Notes under the pieces: model-generated
The model's input: the letters and a program-made list of their open reading frames with translations, nothing else
The model's database searches: none
What the model was told of the DNA's origin: nothing
Program-made: the position numbers and the translations under genes
Part shown: one piece after another, positions 33,596 to 44,482 of the stretch
How positions within the stretch are numbered: the first letter of the stretch is position 1
Layout: each line of letters opens with the position of its first letter
Source of the DNA: Prinia subflava
Lineage: Eukaryota; Chordata; Aves; Passeriformes; Cisticolidae
DNA: 64,000 bases
Assembly: GCF_021018805.1 (NCBI RefSeq)
Contig: NC_086283.1
Span: forward strand, 16,892,162-16,956,161
Direction of reading: 5' to 3'

Positions 33596-35127
33596 GTAAA
33601 GCCCGTGTCCGTGTGTTCCCCACCCGGGACGCGGGGCACCGGGGGCTGCGGGGACGGGCTGGGCCGGCGGCCGCCGCCGAGCGAGGTGCGCGGCACTGGC
33701 TCCGCTCTCGGCCTCCTGCGCGCCTCAGCGGAGGGAACCGGACAAATCCTAATGAAATCTCATTTTCGGTGACTTCCGCTCCTTTTTTTATTTTTGTTTT
33801 TAGGCCTGATTTATCGCCTAAATCGGCGATACTTTTGCCAAAGTATTTTTATTTGCAGCCTCGACTTTCCTTCAGCCCTCCTGCATGGGTGGAGGGAAGA
33901 GAGGGGGAAGGCTGGAAGCAAACGTACTTTGGCTTGTATCCTCGAGTAGGTCTCGTAAAGCTGTTCGAGCCGCTGAATTTCTCGGGTCTTCTCCTTCCCC
34001 GAGCTTGTCTAGCCACCTTTCCTGCTGGAGCCCAACGTGGGCCTGGTGGGAGGTGAGTTAAAAGTAATAAAGGCTCATCCAAATTTATCTGACATGTAAC
34101 AAATCTTGCTGTACATCTTCCCCTTCTTCATTTGTTACGGTGCTTGTGCATCCCTAAGGTGGGGCGAGCAGGGCAGATGTTGTCCTGGGAGGAGGCGGGT
34201 GGGGATGATGAGGGGAACGGCCCTCCTTCACCCTCTCTAAATTTCACAGGTGAGAAGCCCTTCAAGTGCGAGTTTGAGGGCTGCGACAGGCGTTTCGCCA
34301 ACAGCAGTGACAGGAAGAAACACATGCACGTCCACACCTCGGACAAGCCCTACATCTGCAAGGTGTGCGACAAATCCTACACCCACCCCAGCTCACTTAG
34401 GAAGCACATGAAGGTAAATCACCCCGGTGCTCCAGCCCTTTCCTCCCTGAGCGGTGATGCTCAGTCGCTGGTGTGCTCAGGGCTCATTCCCCCAGAGCAG
34501 GGCAGAGCGGAGCTCCATGTTCCCAGCGCTCCCCGGTGTCTATGGGCCCGAGCAGTCCCCGGTGTCTAGGCTGTGTCTGGAGCACAGCCCGGGGAAATGG
34601 CGTAGTTTCTTTCTGTGCACCCGCTGGTGCAAGCGCTGCCTGGTCTGCAGAGCGTGGCTCAGTGCGGGAAGGCTGTGCACGGGCAGCTTGGCCTGTGGCT
34701 GCAGCCCCTCGTGCTGGGATGCTGCGGCCCCTCTGACCGGGACGCTGCCACGGAGTGTCCGGGGGCCACGGCAGGCGTTTTGTCGCCGGTGCTCGGTGGC
34801 CGGCCGGGCATGAAGTGCCTGATAGCCAGGCAGGGCCGAGCCGCTGCTGCACAGTGACCCTCCTGCACGGAGGAACAGCCCAGCCCGGCGCAGCGGGGTG
34901 GCGGAGGCCCCGAGCACGCATCCATCTCTGCCTCTTGGTTTTAGGTGCACGAATCCCAGGGGTCGGACTCTTCCCCTGCAGCCAGTTCGGGGTACGAGTC
35001 CTCCACCCCCCCTGCGGTGGGCTCCGCCGGCAGTAAGGACTCCACTAAAACGCCGCCGGCTGCCCTTCAGAGTAACCCCGGCCACAACCCTGGACTGCCC
35101 CCCAATTTTAATGAGTGGTATGTGTGA
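32560..35127 (+). CDS. ZIC3: Zic family zinc-finger transcription factor ZIC3 (join 32560-33595, 34250-34413, 34945-35127)
   Basis: A nuclear DNA-binding regulator of left-right axis, neural, somite and pluripotency programmes (family knowledge). Joined exons give 460 residues, against 467 for human ZIC3. The start [12 protein letters not shown] and end [10 protein letters not shown] are ZIC3 signatures; ZIC1 begins at the equivalent of Met3. In order: N-terminal region; His8 (81-88); ZOC-type motif ([10 protein letters not shown], 103-112); His6 (221-226); conserved block [13 protein letters not shown] (231-243) with a sumoylation-type IKQE at Lys240; five C2H2 fingers. Finger 1 is the atypical Zic form (C245, C260, H273, H278). 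The others are C289/C294/H310/H314, C322/C327/H340/H344, C352/C357/H370/H374 and C382/C385/H398/H402. The Ser/Pro-rich C-terminus carries [10 protein letters not shown]. The human ten-Ala tract is reduced to three (48-50). The frame is intact. The first ATG has a weak context (C at -3); the ATG at 32566 has A at -3. Confidence 0.97.
33596..34249 (+). other. ZIC3: ZIC3 intron 1
   Basis: 654 bases, GT..AG, phase 1. Acceptor: a CT-rich stretch then TTTCACAG at 34242-34249. It contains an unused perfect donor look-alike (AG|GTGAGT at 34053) followed closely by AATAAA (34066-34071). Confidence 0.94.
34250..34413 (+). CDS. ZIC3: ZIC3 coding exon 2
   Basis: 164 bases, residues 346-400. Encodes finger 4 and most of finger 5, which is split by the next intron between Lys400 and Val401. 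Donor ATGAAG|GTAAAT. Phase 1 in, phase 0 out. Confidence 0.97.
34414..34944 (+). other. ZIC3: ZIC3 intron 2
   Basis: 531 bases, GT..AG, phase 0. Acceptor CTGCCTCTTGGTTTTAG ends at 34944. Open frames inside are GC-driven and not coding. Confidence 0.95.
34945..35127 (+). CDS. ZIC3: ZIC3 coding exon 3
   Basis: 183 bases including TGA at 35125-35127, residues 401-460. Completes finger 5 (V401-H402), then the Ser/Pro/Thr-rich tail ending NFNEWYV, the conserved Zic C-terminus. Confidence 0.97.
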   Translation: MHESQGSDSSPAASSGYESSTPPAVGSAGSKDSTKTPPAALQSNPGHNPGLPPNFNEWYV

Positions 35128-35177
35128 AGGCAGCTGCTGCCCGGCCACAGACTGGACCAAATGCATTGGGAACGAGG

Positions 35178-35206
<29 letters not shown>
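35178..35206 (+). repeat. 29-A run in the ZIC3 3' UTR
   Basis: Uninterrupted A homopolymer about 50 bases after the stop codon. It could prime oligo-dT internally in cDNA work and create false 3' ends. Confidence 0.95.
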
Positions 35207-35209
<3 letters not shown>

Positions 35210-35820
35210 ACAAACCAAGCCAACTGCAGCTCGCTCCCACGGAAATGGAGTTTCCACACCGACGACCGCATAGGGCTACACCTACTTAACTGCCAGGATC
35301 CGGAGGGGGGATCTTTTATTATAATATTATAATTATTACTGTTCTTTTGCAAGCCCAGACGCTGGACTAGCCATGTCCTTTTCTCAGGATTAGATTTCTT
35401 TTTTTTGTTGTCTTTTTTTTTTAATCGCAATAGTTTCTTTTATTTCCTCCCCCCACCCCCCCCCTTGCCTGAGTCTCCCTTCCTCCAATTCCCTACTATT
35501 TTATTATTATTAATTTGTTTTGTTTTTCCTTCTTTCTGGGGATGTTGATATGGGGATAAAAATTTTCCTTCGCCTTAGTGGTGATTGTTTAAACTTACAG
35601 TCTTAAACTGTGCCAAAGTCCTGTTATGTCTTGAACTTTCCTTTCTAGTTCTCCTGCTGCTTCTTTCTCTTCTTTTTCTCCTTCTCTCTACAAGCATTAC
35701 ACTTGTGAATGTATACTTGTCTGATGGGGTCGGTCAGTATTTTTCAGAATGGGGATGTGGTGTTTATTATGCCCAGATTGTGACGTTTAGTATAACAGTT
35801 GCCTTTTGTAATAACTTTTT

Positions 35821-35828
35821 TGTAAATA
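35821..35828 (+). promoter_or_regulatory. ZIC3: Pumilio response element in the 3' UTR
   Basis: TGTAAATA matches UGUANAUA exactly and lies in the AU-rich distal 3' UTR. Binding is inferred. Confidence 0.5.
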
Positions 35829-35985
35829 CATACCCATGATGCCATATTTATCGTTCGTAATTTAATTATTGATACAAAGTGCCGGGAACTGAACAGTATT
35901 TATGGGGGAGAAAAAAATGTTTTCTAACAAAAAAATACAAAAAAAATTCCAACTCTGTACAGCTTTTGGTTATAACTGCTTTAGC

Positions 35986-35991
35986 ATTAAA
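35986..35991 (+). terminator. ZIC3: Polyadenylation signal ATTAAA for ZIC3
   Basis: The common variant hexamer ATTAAA lies at the end of the AT-rich 3' UTR and is followed by TTTATTGTTTTGG, a plausible U/GU-rich downstream element. No AATAAA is seen between the stop codon and here. Confidence 0.65.
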
Positions 35992-36010
35992 AGTTTATTG
36001 TTTTGGAAAG

Positions 36011-37700
36011 AGCCATTTTTTACCTCCTCCGGGCCACGGGGCAGCCGCGGGTCCCATCGCGGGCCCGGTTGGCGCTGCCACCCGGGTCTGGCCGTTGTTT
36101 TCGATCCGGCGGTGCCGGGCGAAGCTTTCTCTTCGCCGCCGCTCTCTCTCCTGTCCCTTTGTCCCCGCCCTCCCCCGCCCAGCGGCTTCGCTCCCTGCCA
36201 GCTTCCCGAGCGGGCCGAGGTCGGGGCACGGCGCCGGCGACACCGGTGGAGCAGCGCTGGGGGCAGCGGGGTCGCCTCGACGGGCAGGTCCCGACGGTGA
36301 GTACCGGGCCGGGCGGCGCCGCGCCCGCCGCGCCTGGGGGCAGCGCGGGGCTTGGGGCCAGGTAGCCGTGCCGGAGCGGCCCGCCAACACCGGGCTGCTT
36401 GCCGAGGGGTGCCCGGCGCGACCTCGCGGCCGGCAGGACTTGCCTCCGTTATCGTCTGGTTTGTTCTGTTTTTGACTAGGATGCGGAGAAGACTTCCCGT
36501 CCTCAGGAGAGAAAAAGGATCGAGATGAAACATCTCCCCCGAGAAACTTCTCGGCGTCACACAGGAGCCCCAAGCAACCAGAGCGAGGGTGGAAACCGCG
36601 CTTCCCCGGCACATGGTGGTGCACCCGGCGGCCGGGAAGCACCGGTTGTCCGGCGGGCCGGCCGGGGCTGCGCCCGGAGCGCCGACGGCCTCGTGGCCCG
36701 GCGGAGCGCGGCCGCACGGCTCCGCATCCTCATCGGCAGTAGGGTCTTGCCGCGGGCTGACCGAAGCTCCGGGGCAGGCAGGGACCCGCACCAGCCGCTG
36801 TTCCTGCGCTGACCGGGGGAGACCCCAGACCGGCCCGTCTTGAACTTGACTGCGGACACAGTGGAAGGACGGGGAGGGGGTGGCCCATCCCCTCCTGTTG
36901 CCGCAGGGGCCGCTTGGGCGAGCAACCCGCGGAACCTTGCATGCTTTGAAATTTACATTTGAACAAATTTACCCTCTCCCTCCTCCCAAGGTAGAAGGGG
37001 AAAAAAAAAAAAAAGTTTCTCGGGCAGAAAGTGTCAGGAGAAAGGTGGATTGCAGCCTCTGCGGCTGCCCAGCTAAAACAAAAAGTCGCGTGAGCTCCCC
37101 ACTGGCCCCTTAAAATAGTTCCCTTCGAGGTGTCCAGGCTAGACATGGATCTCTGCTTCTCTTTTGCTGTGAAGCCTTTTTTTCTCGCTGTGCGCAGAGC
37201 CCAGCTCGGGGCTGGACGCAGAGCGCTGCCGGCCCGGGCCCGGCGCGGGGCCCGAGCGGGACCGCCACGCACCGCGGCGGGCGAGGAGCAGCGGAGCCGC
37301 CGGGGCCGTCGGGTTTTCCTCGGACACCCACCTGGGTCGTGTCTGCGTTGCTCCGGACCGCGCCAGGCTTGGAAAAGGTGCCGGTAGGCTCGGTTTCGTT
37401 ACTGCTTTGCTCGGAGCCGGGGAGGCGTGGGGCGCCTCGGGACGGGTTCTGCTGCTGTCGGGCCCCAGAGTGGGGGCCTCTTTTGTGGCTGTGGTTGTCT
37501 GGCCTGGGGAGCCGTGGCCAGGAGGATGTAGCATCTCCGACCCTGGAGTGGCAGCCCCACTGGAAGATCAGTGCAGGGGCCCTTTCCAGTCCCACAGAGG
37601 CTCTGGCTGGTGCCCGGGGCTTTGGACCATTCTGGCAAAGCTGCCCTCCTGCCTGCTCCCTCCGCAGGTGCATCCTAAAACTGGCAGTGCCATTTTTGTA
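36011..37700. promoter_or_regulatory. CpG-rich block downstream of ZIC3
   Basis: High-GC, CpG-dense sequence beginning just after the ZIC3 poly(A) signal. Overlapping open frames up to 273 codons (for example 35970-36791 on the - strand) are Arg/Pro/Ala-rich and domain-free. It may be part of the same Polycomb-type domain or a promoter for a non-coding RNA. No coding gene supported. Confidence 0.5.
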
Positions 37701-40700
37701 GCCAGGACTTAAAACCAGCATCCTGGCTTATTTGCCTTCCCCGGGTTCACAGCCGGTTCCCCACCCTCGGGCCTCCCCATCCAGACAGGGCTTGCAGCCA
37801 GATGGGGAAGAGTGGAGCAAACTGTTGACTGCAGCCCACTGAGGTCCTGGTTCCCCCTAGGCCCTTCTGCAGCCCTCCAGAAATGGTGTATGGATTGGGC
37901 AGGTGCAGCTCTATGTGTGTGTATGGGATGGGATGAAGCAATGGATTTGGGATGGGTATAGAAAGGGCTGGGGACCTGCTTGGCTCTGAAATGCTTGCAA
38001 AGCACAGGGTTCAACACCACGCGGTGTGGCAGGTGGGCCATGCCCCCCAAACCAGGTACGGTGTGCTGGTGGATGCTGCTGCCAGCACCTCTGCCCCTCC
38101 AGCTGCTGCTGGCTCTGAGACATGGGAGTGAAGGCCAGAGAAGGGCTGTCTCACCATGCAGCCGAGTCTTTGGCTTTCACAGACAAATAAGAAGGGTTTT
38201 TCTGTAAAAAAAGGTGAAAAGTTCCTGTTCCTTACCCTTGCCAGTTGCAGGGAGATACGGAGTGTTCTGGAATGGAAAAGATCCTCTGGCCTGGATGTCT
38301 TAGGCTGGTTTTGTGAGTTGGAGGGAGACAGCTCACGATTTTTAAAGCCAGGGGCTGGTAGCGGGGAGCTGTGCTCCCAGCTTGGACAAAAACATTACAG
38401 AGCTGACCGGGACAGGAAGTATTCAGCTTCTAGTGTGTCATGACAGATAGGACTTGTGTCACATCCTAGAAGAGTCCCAGGACTGTTCACAAACGGGACA
38501 TATTCTGCTGTCCTCTCCCTGGCAGCTCTCTTGAAGTTGCTGTGCTTGCTTGCATGAGCGGGATTAGGTGGATTTGTCTCCAGATAAACAAAACTCGGGA
38601 TGGTTTTCTTAAAGGGGTAATGTTGATTCATTGTGCTATAACAAATCTAAGCAGAGGCAAGTGATGAACTTAAGCCATTCTGTCTCTACCATGCTTTATG
38701 AGCCATGAATATTTTGATTCCTTTGGTGTCATTGTTTTTGCATATCTGTCTCTATGTCTGGTGTAATCTCTGAAAAAAATTCTTGTTTTCAAGCATTGTG
38801 CCTGCCATTAGCATGTAGTGGTTGCACACTGTGTGAAGTCAGAGTCCTGAAGGCATTCTGATCGGGTTGTATTCAAGTGTCTTGGCCTTACGGCTCCAGG
38901 AATTAACTTTCTGTAATGAATCTGTTTGCTATGAAGCTCCAAAGCAGTGGATAGGTATTGTGTGTTTACATTTTATTTTTTGAATATAATGTTCTCAGAT
39001 TAAAAGCATCACGTACTAACACCAGTTTTTCTAACTGAGCATAACTTTGATGACTGTTCGCTAAAGCATCCCTGTGATTTATGCTTGTTACTGTGATCAC
39101 CTATAAGGAAAATATTTCTGCAGAGATACACTCCTGGTTTGGAGAGGTGAAACTCCAGAGAAAGCCTGTATTCTTTGAGAAACCTAATTTTATAATGGAC
39201 CATGCAGAAGGAAATAGTTTTTATTGTAGTGACTAATCTGTACATACCCTGAACTAAGACGTGTAGTTAACCTTTCTATGCTGTTTGTAAGGGATAAAAA
39301 TATAATCTGTTTTGCTAATGCCTGCTCACCTGAACATAACTGCAGACAATAAAAATGCTTTTGTTAGAGCTTACAGTGTAGAGAGTGATAAACAAAGACC
39401 TGCCCTGCAGAACTGATAAGAGATGGTTTAGGATGGCTTTACAGACATCTGTTCTGTTCTAGTCATGGAAAAACCCCCTGCAGAATCCGGGGGAGGTAGT
39501 TGTCAAAAGAGGCACAGATATATGTTAATATTAAGAGGCTAATTTTATTCTCAGTAAAGAAGGTTGTGTGCTGCTTAGGTTTTCTTTTAGCTGATACTTT
39601 GGTAATGTTTCTCCATTCCAATTGTGTGAAAAGAAACTTTAATAAAAAGAGCTGGGGAAAAAAAGAAGTGTTTAGAGTGTTTAGCTGCATGATTTTGTTT
39701 TGGCAACTTGTTCAATGGTGGCCGCTTTGAAATTGTCAAGGCTCTACTTTGAAATGAGTGATACGTGGAGTTGCTTTTGAGGGAGACTCAGGCTGCACAT
39801 TGGGGATTCATTCCTGTGCACACGGGGCAAGGTATCCTGACCTAGGACAGGGAAACTCAGAGAGGGAAATGTCCCTGGCTCTGCTGTCAGCTGGGAAGAG
39901 GCTGGAGAAGCTGGAGAGCTTAATGTCCAAGGATCGTAAAGGATATGTGCAGAATAGAGGCTATTCCCTTGTTTTATTGTTTTTCAGAGCATCGTATAAT
40001 TCAGTCTAGGCCTGTGGGAGTTCTGCAGCTACAAAATGGCTCCTGGCAGGTTTCTGGGCACTGGCATGGCAGAGCGAGGGGCTGGCAGAGGTTCCCAAGC
40101 CTTTCTGGGGATGGTGTCCCACCTGCTTCCAGCACCTGTGTTCTGTTCCACCAGAAACTTCTCTGTGCCAGGAGAGAAGTGGAACCTTGGTAGGTTTTGT
40201 AAGGGCGGAGAGTGTTTTTCTCTGCAACCTGTGTGGAGCCTATGCCCAGGCAGGTGCGGGATGTCCTCGCTCCCTGTGCTGCAGAGTGCAGGTTTGGAGC
40301 AGAAAGGGATCTTGTGCCTTATTCACAGCCTCATGTGCAGCCTTTAGCTGGCAGGGTCACAGCAGGGTAGAAAACGTCAGGATTTTGGTTTCTGCTGGCC
40401 GTGGGCTTGCTGTATTTGTGTGCCACAGAGAGCAACCACTTAAGAAAATACAGTTCCATCCAGAAAGGCTCTAGAGGCAGGGCATTAGCATACAGTCTTT
40501 GCCTGAAATAAAATTAGATACTAATCTATACCTTCTCTATATTCATCCCAGCTTCAGTCAGATGTCATTTCAGTGCAAAATCTGCTGTATGTTATTTTTT
40601 GAAGTATTTTTGCCACTTTCAGTAGTTTACGTAGCATAACTCTTGTTCTGAAAAAGATTGTTTGTTTGTTTGCTTTTGTCCTTATTTTGATTTTTTTTCT

Positions 40701-41000
40701 GTTTTGTTTTTTTACCTGTGTTAGTAGAATGCTGTTGGATTTAGCGTTTCCACCACTTCAGTGTGTTCTTACTGAAAATAAACATTTTTTTGTTTTATTT
40801 ATTAAATCCATGGACTTGAGCTTTTCAGAGATTATTGGTAAACTCAGGAAAAAAATAAAAAGCTTGTGTTGAGATTGGTTAAACTCAGTCTTAACTATAG
40901 GAAAAATCTTAATTTGGACTCAAATATTATCTTTGATTAAGAGAAAAAGTTTCATGCAGCAGGTAATGTGACAAAAGTTTCTCTGAGTCATGCAGAGTGC
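37701..41000. other. Intergenic, no gene seen
   Basis: GC content falls along this stretch and AT-rich text dominates after 38.6 kb. No CR1 or array recognised. A far-downstream alternative ZIC3 exon cannot be excluded. Confidence 0.5.
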
Positions 41001-44000
41001 AGATTTTGCAGGGACTGGTCTCTGGTTTGCTCACTGGTGCAAGGACTCCTGGTGAGGAAAGCAGACATTCCCCAGAATACTCATTTCCCGGCAGTATTTT
41101 TATTTTTACGAGAAAGAAGATGCGGCAATAACTTTCTGAAATTGTGAATCATAAATATTTTAAAATTGTATTCTAGGCACACTTAAAATGGACTTGCTTA
41201 ATTTTGCAAAATCGTAAAAGAATTTTTTTTTTCCTTTTTCTCCTATTTTTCAGAGCCTCACTGTCTAGATTTTATTTTGCTGCCTGGTTTTTTTTTTTTT
41301 CCAGCGACAACTTCAAGGCCAAAGGGGCACTTGACTTGCTTTAAAAAGTATGTTTTAAGTGTTTTAAAGTGAGCTTGAGTTTTTGTGTAATTTCATGATT
41401 CTAGAGCTTGACTTACATTATTTTAAAATGAAGCTATTGCCAACATTGTAAAAATTGGCAAAGCTGCAGCAGTAAAATATATATTTTTTAATCTTGACCC
41501 ACAGGAGTATTTTAAAATAATACAGCAAGTGGAGCGTTTTATTTCAGTGGCTTTGCAGCACTCATTTTTGTTTTTAAAATGAGATACCAATGTGTCATTG
41601 CAATCTGCTACTTTCTTTCTGTTTCCTTTTTGTTCTTTGCTGATGGAGAAGAAGGCAGGGAAAAGACCAAAGGAGTAGAAAATATGCCTTGAAGACGCTC
41701 CCCATACCTTTGGGAGGATGCTGGGCTGAGGTTAAAAAAAACCCCTTTCTGTTTGTGCTTACTTATGTTGCTGAGGACTTGGTTTCAGAGGAGTTCCCCA
41801 ATCCTTTAGAAAGTCTCTGGTTGGAAATGTTGTTTTTTTTAAAAAAATAAGAATTTTAAAAAAATTTAAATATTAGCTCCTTTTTAAAATTATGAGATTA
41901 CGTGGGGTATTTTAAGAATTATGATTTGATAAATAACTTACTGGGTCCTGCATGGGGTCCTGCTGTGTGGCTGAGGTCTGGCAGCCTCATGTCACAGCCG
42001 CGATCTCTCTGTATGTTTAACATGAAACCAGAATGGGCCTTGTAAGCCACGTCATGATGTCTGCAGTCAGAGGACAGAGGAGAAGATTACAGATGGCTTT
42101 TCTAATAGTCCCAATTTCAGACTATGTCCACTAGATCAGCTTTATAAAAATTTATAACTCAAAATGCCAGAAATTTGTAACGTGAACTTGAGCAACTGTG
42201 GTATTAAAGCAAAGTTCTTTGTTATTTAATTTTCATCCAAGCTAGGGAAAAAAATATAGAACAATAGTTTATATCAGCATGTTAGGTTTATCACACTTAT
42301 ATTTCTAGATTTTGTGATTTTGCTGTAAAATAGGAAATAGTTCCCTTCGAGATTAATAATAAATGGCACTGAAAAAATTAAACTGGCATAAATGCCCCCT
42401 ACAAAGTATAAAATCACATATGTATTGGTGAAACATTAATGCCCTGAAAATATGTTTTCTTTTTATTAGTTTTCTGTTCTTCATCTCGGCCAGTCTTTTA
42501 CAGAAAAGCCAGTTGTCAGTACAGCACCGGGACTAAATCACGCTCCGTGGAGAGGCTGACGCAAGGAAGGGGTACTGGAGAAATACTGCATTTCATAAAC
42601 AAAATCACTAGAGCATTAGGAGAGCAAACATGTGGTTTTATGAACATAGTTATAAATATTTAAACATGCAAAATGAAAATGTTACTAAATATCTGTTTTT
42701 CATTATCTTTCGATGAACATTTTCATTCTTGGAAGCGTTGCTGGCTGGCTGCACAGAACGATCACCACCCCCTCCCCAGAATGAATGATGTGTAATGTGA
42801 AAACGCGTTAAAATGCACAGTTGTTTGTAATATATTCTACCAAAGTGGAAGACATTCTACCAAGTTTGGTATTCTACTGAATCGCAAAGTATTCTTGCAC
42901 AACAAACAGGCAAACCATCCTGATCTGTCAGCAACTTGCTTGCTGGATGTTATGAAAAATCTGAGGATGGTTTAGAAAATACAAGATGTCACTCAGCGAG
43001 CTTGGAGTCATGTCCTGCCATACTTTCTGCGGCAAAATCCCTACAGAAGTCAACAAAAGATGCGACTGCTGATTTTATCATTAGCAATGTATTATTTTGA
43101 CATGTCAATAAGCGTGGAAGAGTTCTGTGTGCCTCTGTGGAAGGGGTGGTAGGCTGCAGTGGGAAGTTTGGGGTGGGAGGCCAGGGATCTGCCCCTTAGA
43201 AGATCTCTCAATGCAGGGGTGAGGCTGCAGCTTTCAGTAGGATGGAGGCAAGCAGCAGTGTACTCAGGTTATGCAGTTTAGCTTGCGTGAATGGAGGCCT
43301 GTGAACAAGCAGAGGCCACGCTGTGCATCACTGTTCCTGGTAAAGCAGGTGTCTGATTCCTCAGACTCAGTGTAGGCAGCCGTTTTTCGCCTTCGGTTCT
43401 CCATCCCTGCCTCCCCACCAAGCTCTGATTGTGCTATGGATGTCATTAAATCAGGTGCCAAATGAGATACTTTTTATTGTTTTTTATGTACCAGAGAACC
43501 CATTTTATATTAGTCCCATACTAATGTTGGCTGTGGTGAGTTTCTGGTGGAGGCACGGCCCTGGTGTGCTGGCACATCCACGCGCACGCGCATGCTGTTT
43601 ACTATTCCTCCTGCAGTTGCTCCCACCAATAAATCTGCACTTGCTGTAGCCAGGATGGAAATCTTTAAGACAAAGGACTTGAATGGGCAGTTTTTTATTG
43701 CTGTTATAGAGTAGAAGGCCCCAAGCTGGGGGCTACTGCATGCATGAATGCTGCCCCCCTTGGCTTGGTACTGTCTTCTGTGAGCTCTATACCAGTACCA
43801 GAGACTGTTAAGGGGAGAGGGCCCCAAGGCTGGTATTTCCCCATTTCAATTCCTGCTCCTCTGACTGCAGCAAATCCCAAAGAAATGATGGCTGAGAAGT
43901 AAACTTGGAGAGGAGTGTAGAAGGGCAGGCTGTTGGGTAGCGCAGGGGATGCGTGGGAGGGCAGCACAAAAACGTGGGAATGAGGAAAGGAGGAACAAAA

Positions 44001-44195
44001 GAGATGTGGGTTGGCGAAGGAGGAATAGTGGAGTGAAAAGCCGCCAGGCTGGTGCAGCAGTGAGGAGCTGCTCCTTGTCCCTGTGTGTGAATACATCCAG
44101 CTGAGCCTTTTGCATTTGCAGGCTGTTCAGGCAGAGCCCCCACAAAAGTGTGTGAGTCTCTGGAGACGTGCACGGGGTTTGCCCTGCGGGAAGCA
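41001..44195. other. AT-rich intergenic, no gene seen
   Basis: 41.1-43.1 kb is strikingly AT-rich, free of recognisable repeats and almost devoid of open frames over 60 codons. Such unique AT-rich DNA beside a developmental gene often contains conserved non-coding elements, but none can be delimited here. Confidence 0.45.
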
Positions 44196-44482
44196 GCGTG
44201 TGGTGCTCGGGGTGAGGGACCCTCCACGCTCCACACTGCTGGCTCCCACGCTGCAGCCGTGCAGGGCTGCTGGGTGCAATGCCTGGGCACTGCTCAGGAT
44301 GAGGGATCCTCCACACTCCACACTGCTGGCTCCCACGCTGCAGCCATGCAGGGCTGCTGGGTGCAGTGCCTGGGCACTGCTCAGGATGAGGGATCCTCCA
44401 CGCTCCACACTGCTGGCTCCCATGCTGCAGCCAAGCGGGACTGCTGCTGCAGGGTGCAGCGCCTGGGCACCAGTGCCATTCC
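44196..44482 (+). repeat. 87-bp minisatellite, about 3 copies
   Basis: The word CCACACTGCTGGCTCCCA recurs at 44231, 44318 and 44405, exactly 87 bases apart. The repeats also share CTGCAGCC, GGGCTGCTGGGTGCA and GCCTGGGCACTGCTCAGGATGA text, with the third copy carrying a small insertion. As 87 is a multiple of 3, open frames are kept on both strands (the 277-codon frame at 44148-44981 is the result); no domain supports coding. Confidence 0.93.

Larger units (their letters stand above)
35128..36010 (+). other. ZIC3: ZIC3 3' UTR
   Basis: AT-rich sequence after the stop codon, ending in an ATTAAA signal, after which GC content rises sharply. It holds a 29-A run, a Pumilio-type element and three AUUUA pentamers (35846-35850, 35860-35864, 35898-35902), pointing to post-transcriptional control. 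The 3' end is estimated as 15-25 bases past ATTAAA. Confidence 0.75.

Noticed and set aside
32401..33696. 431-codon - strand frame opposite ZIC3 exon 1
   Set aside because: It is the antisense shadow of the GC-rich ZIC3 coding exon; His codons become Val/Met runs on the other strand.
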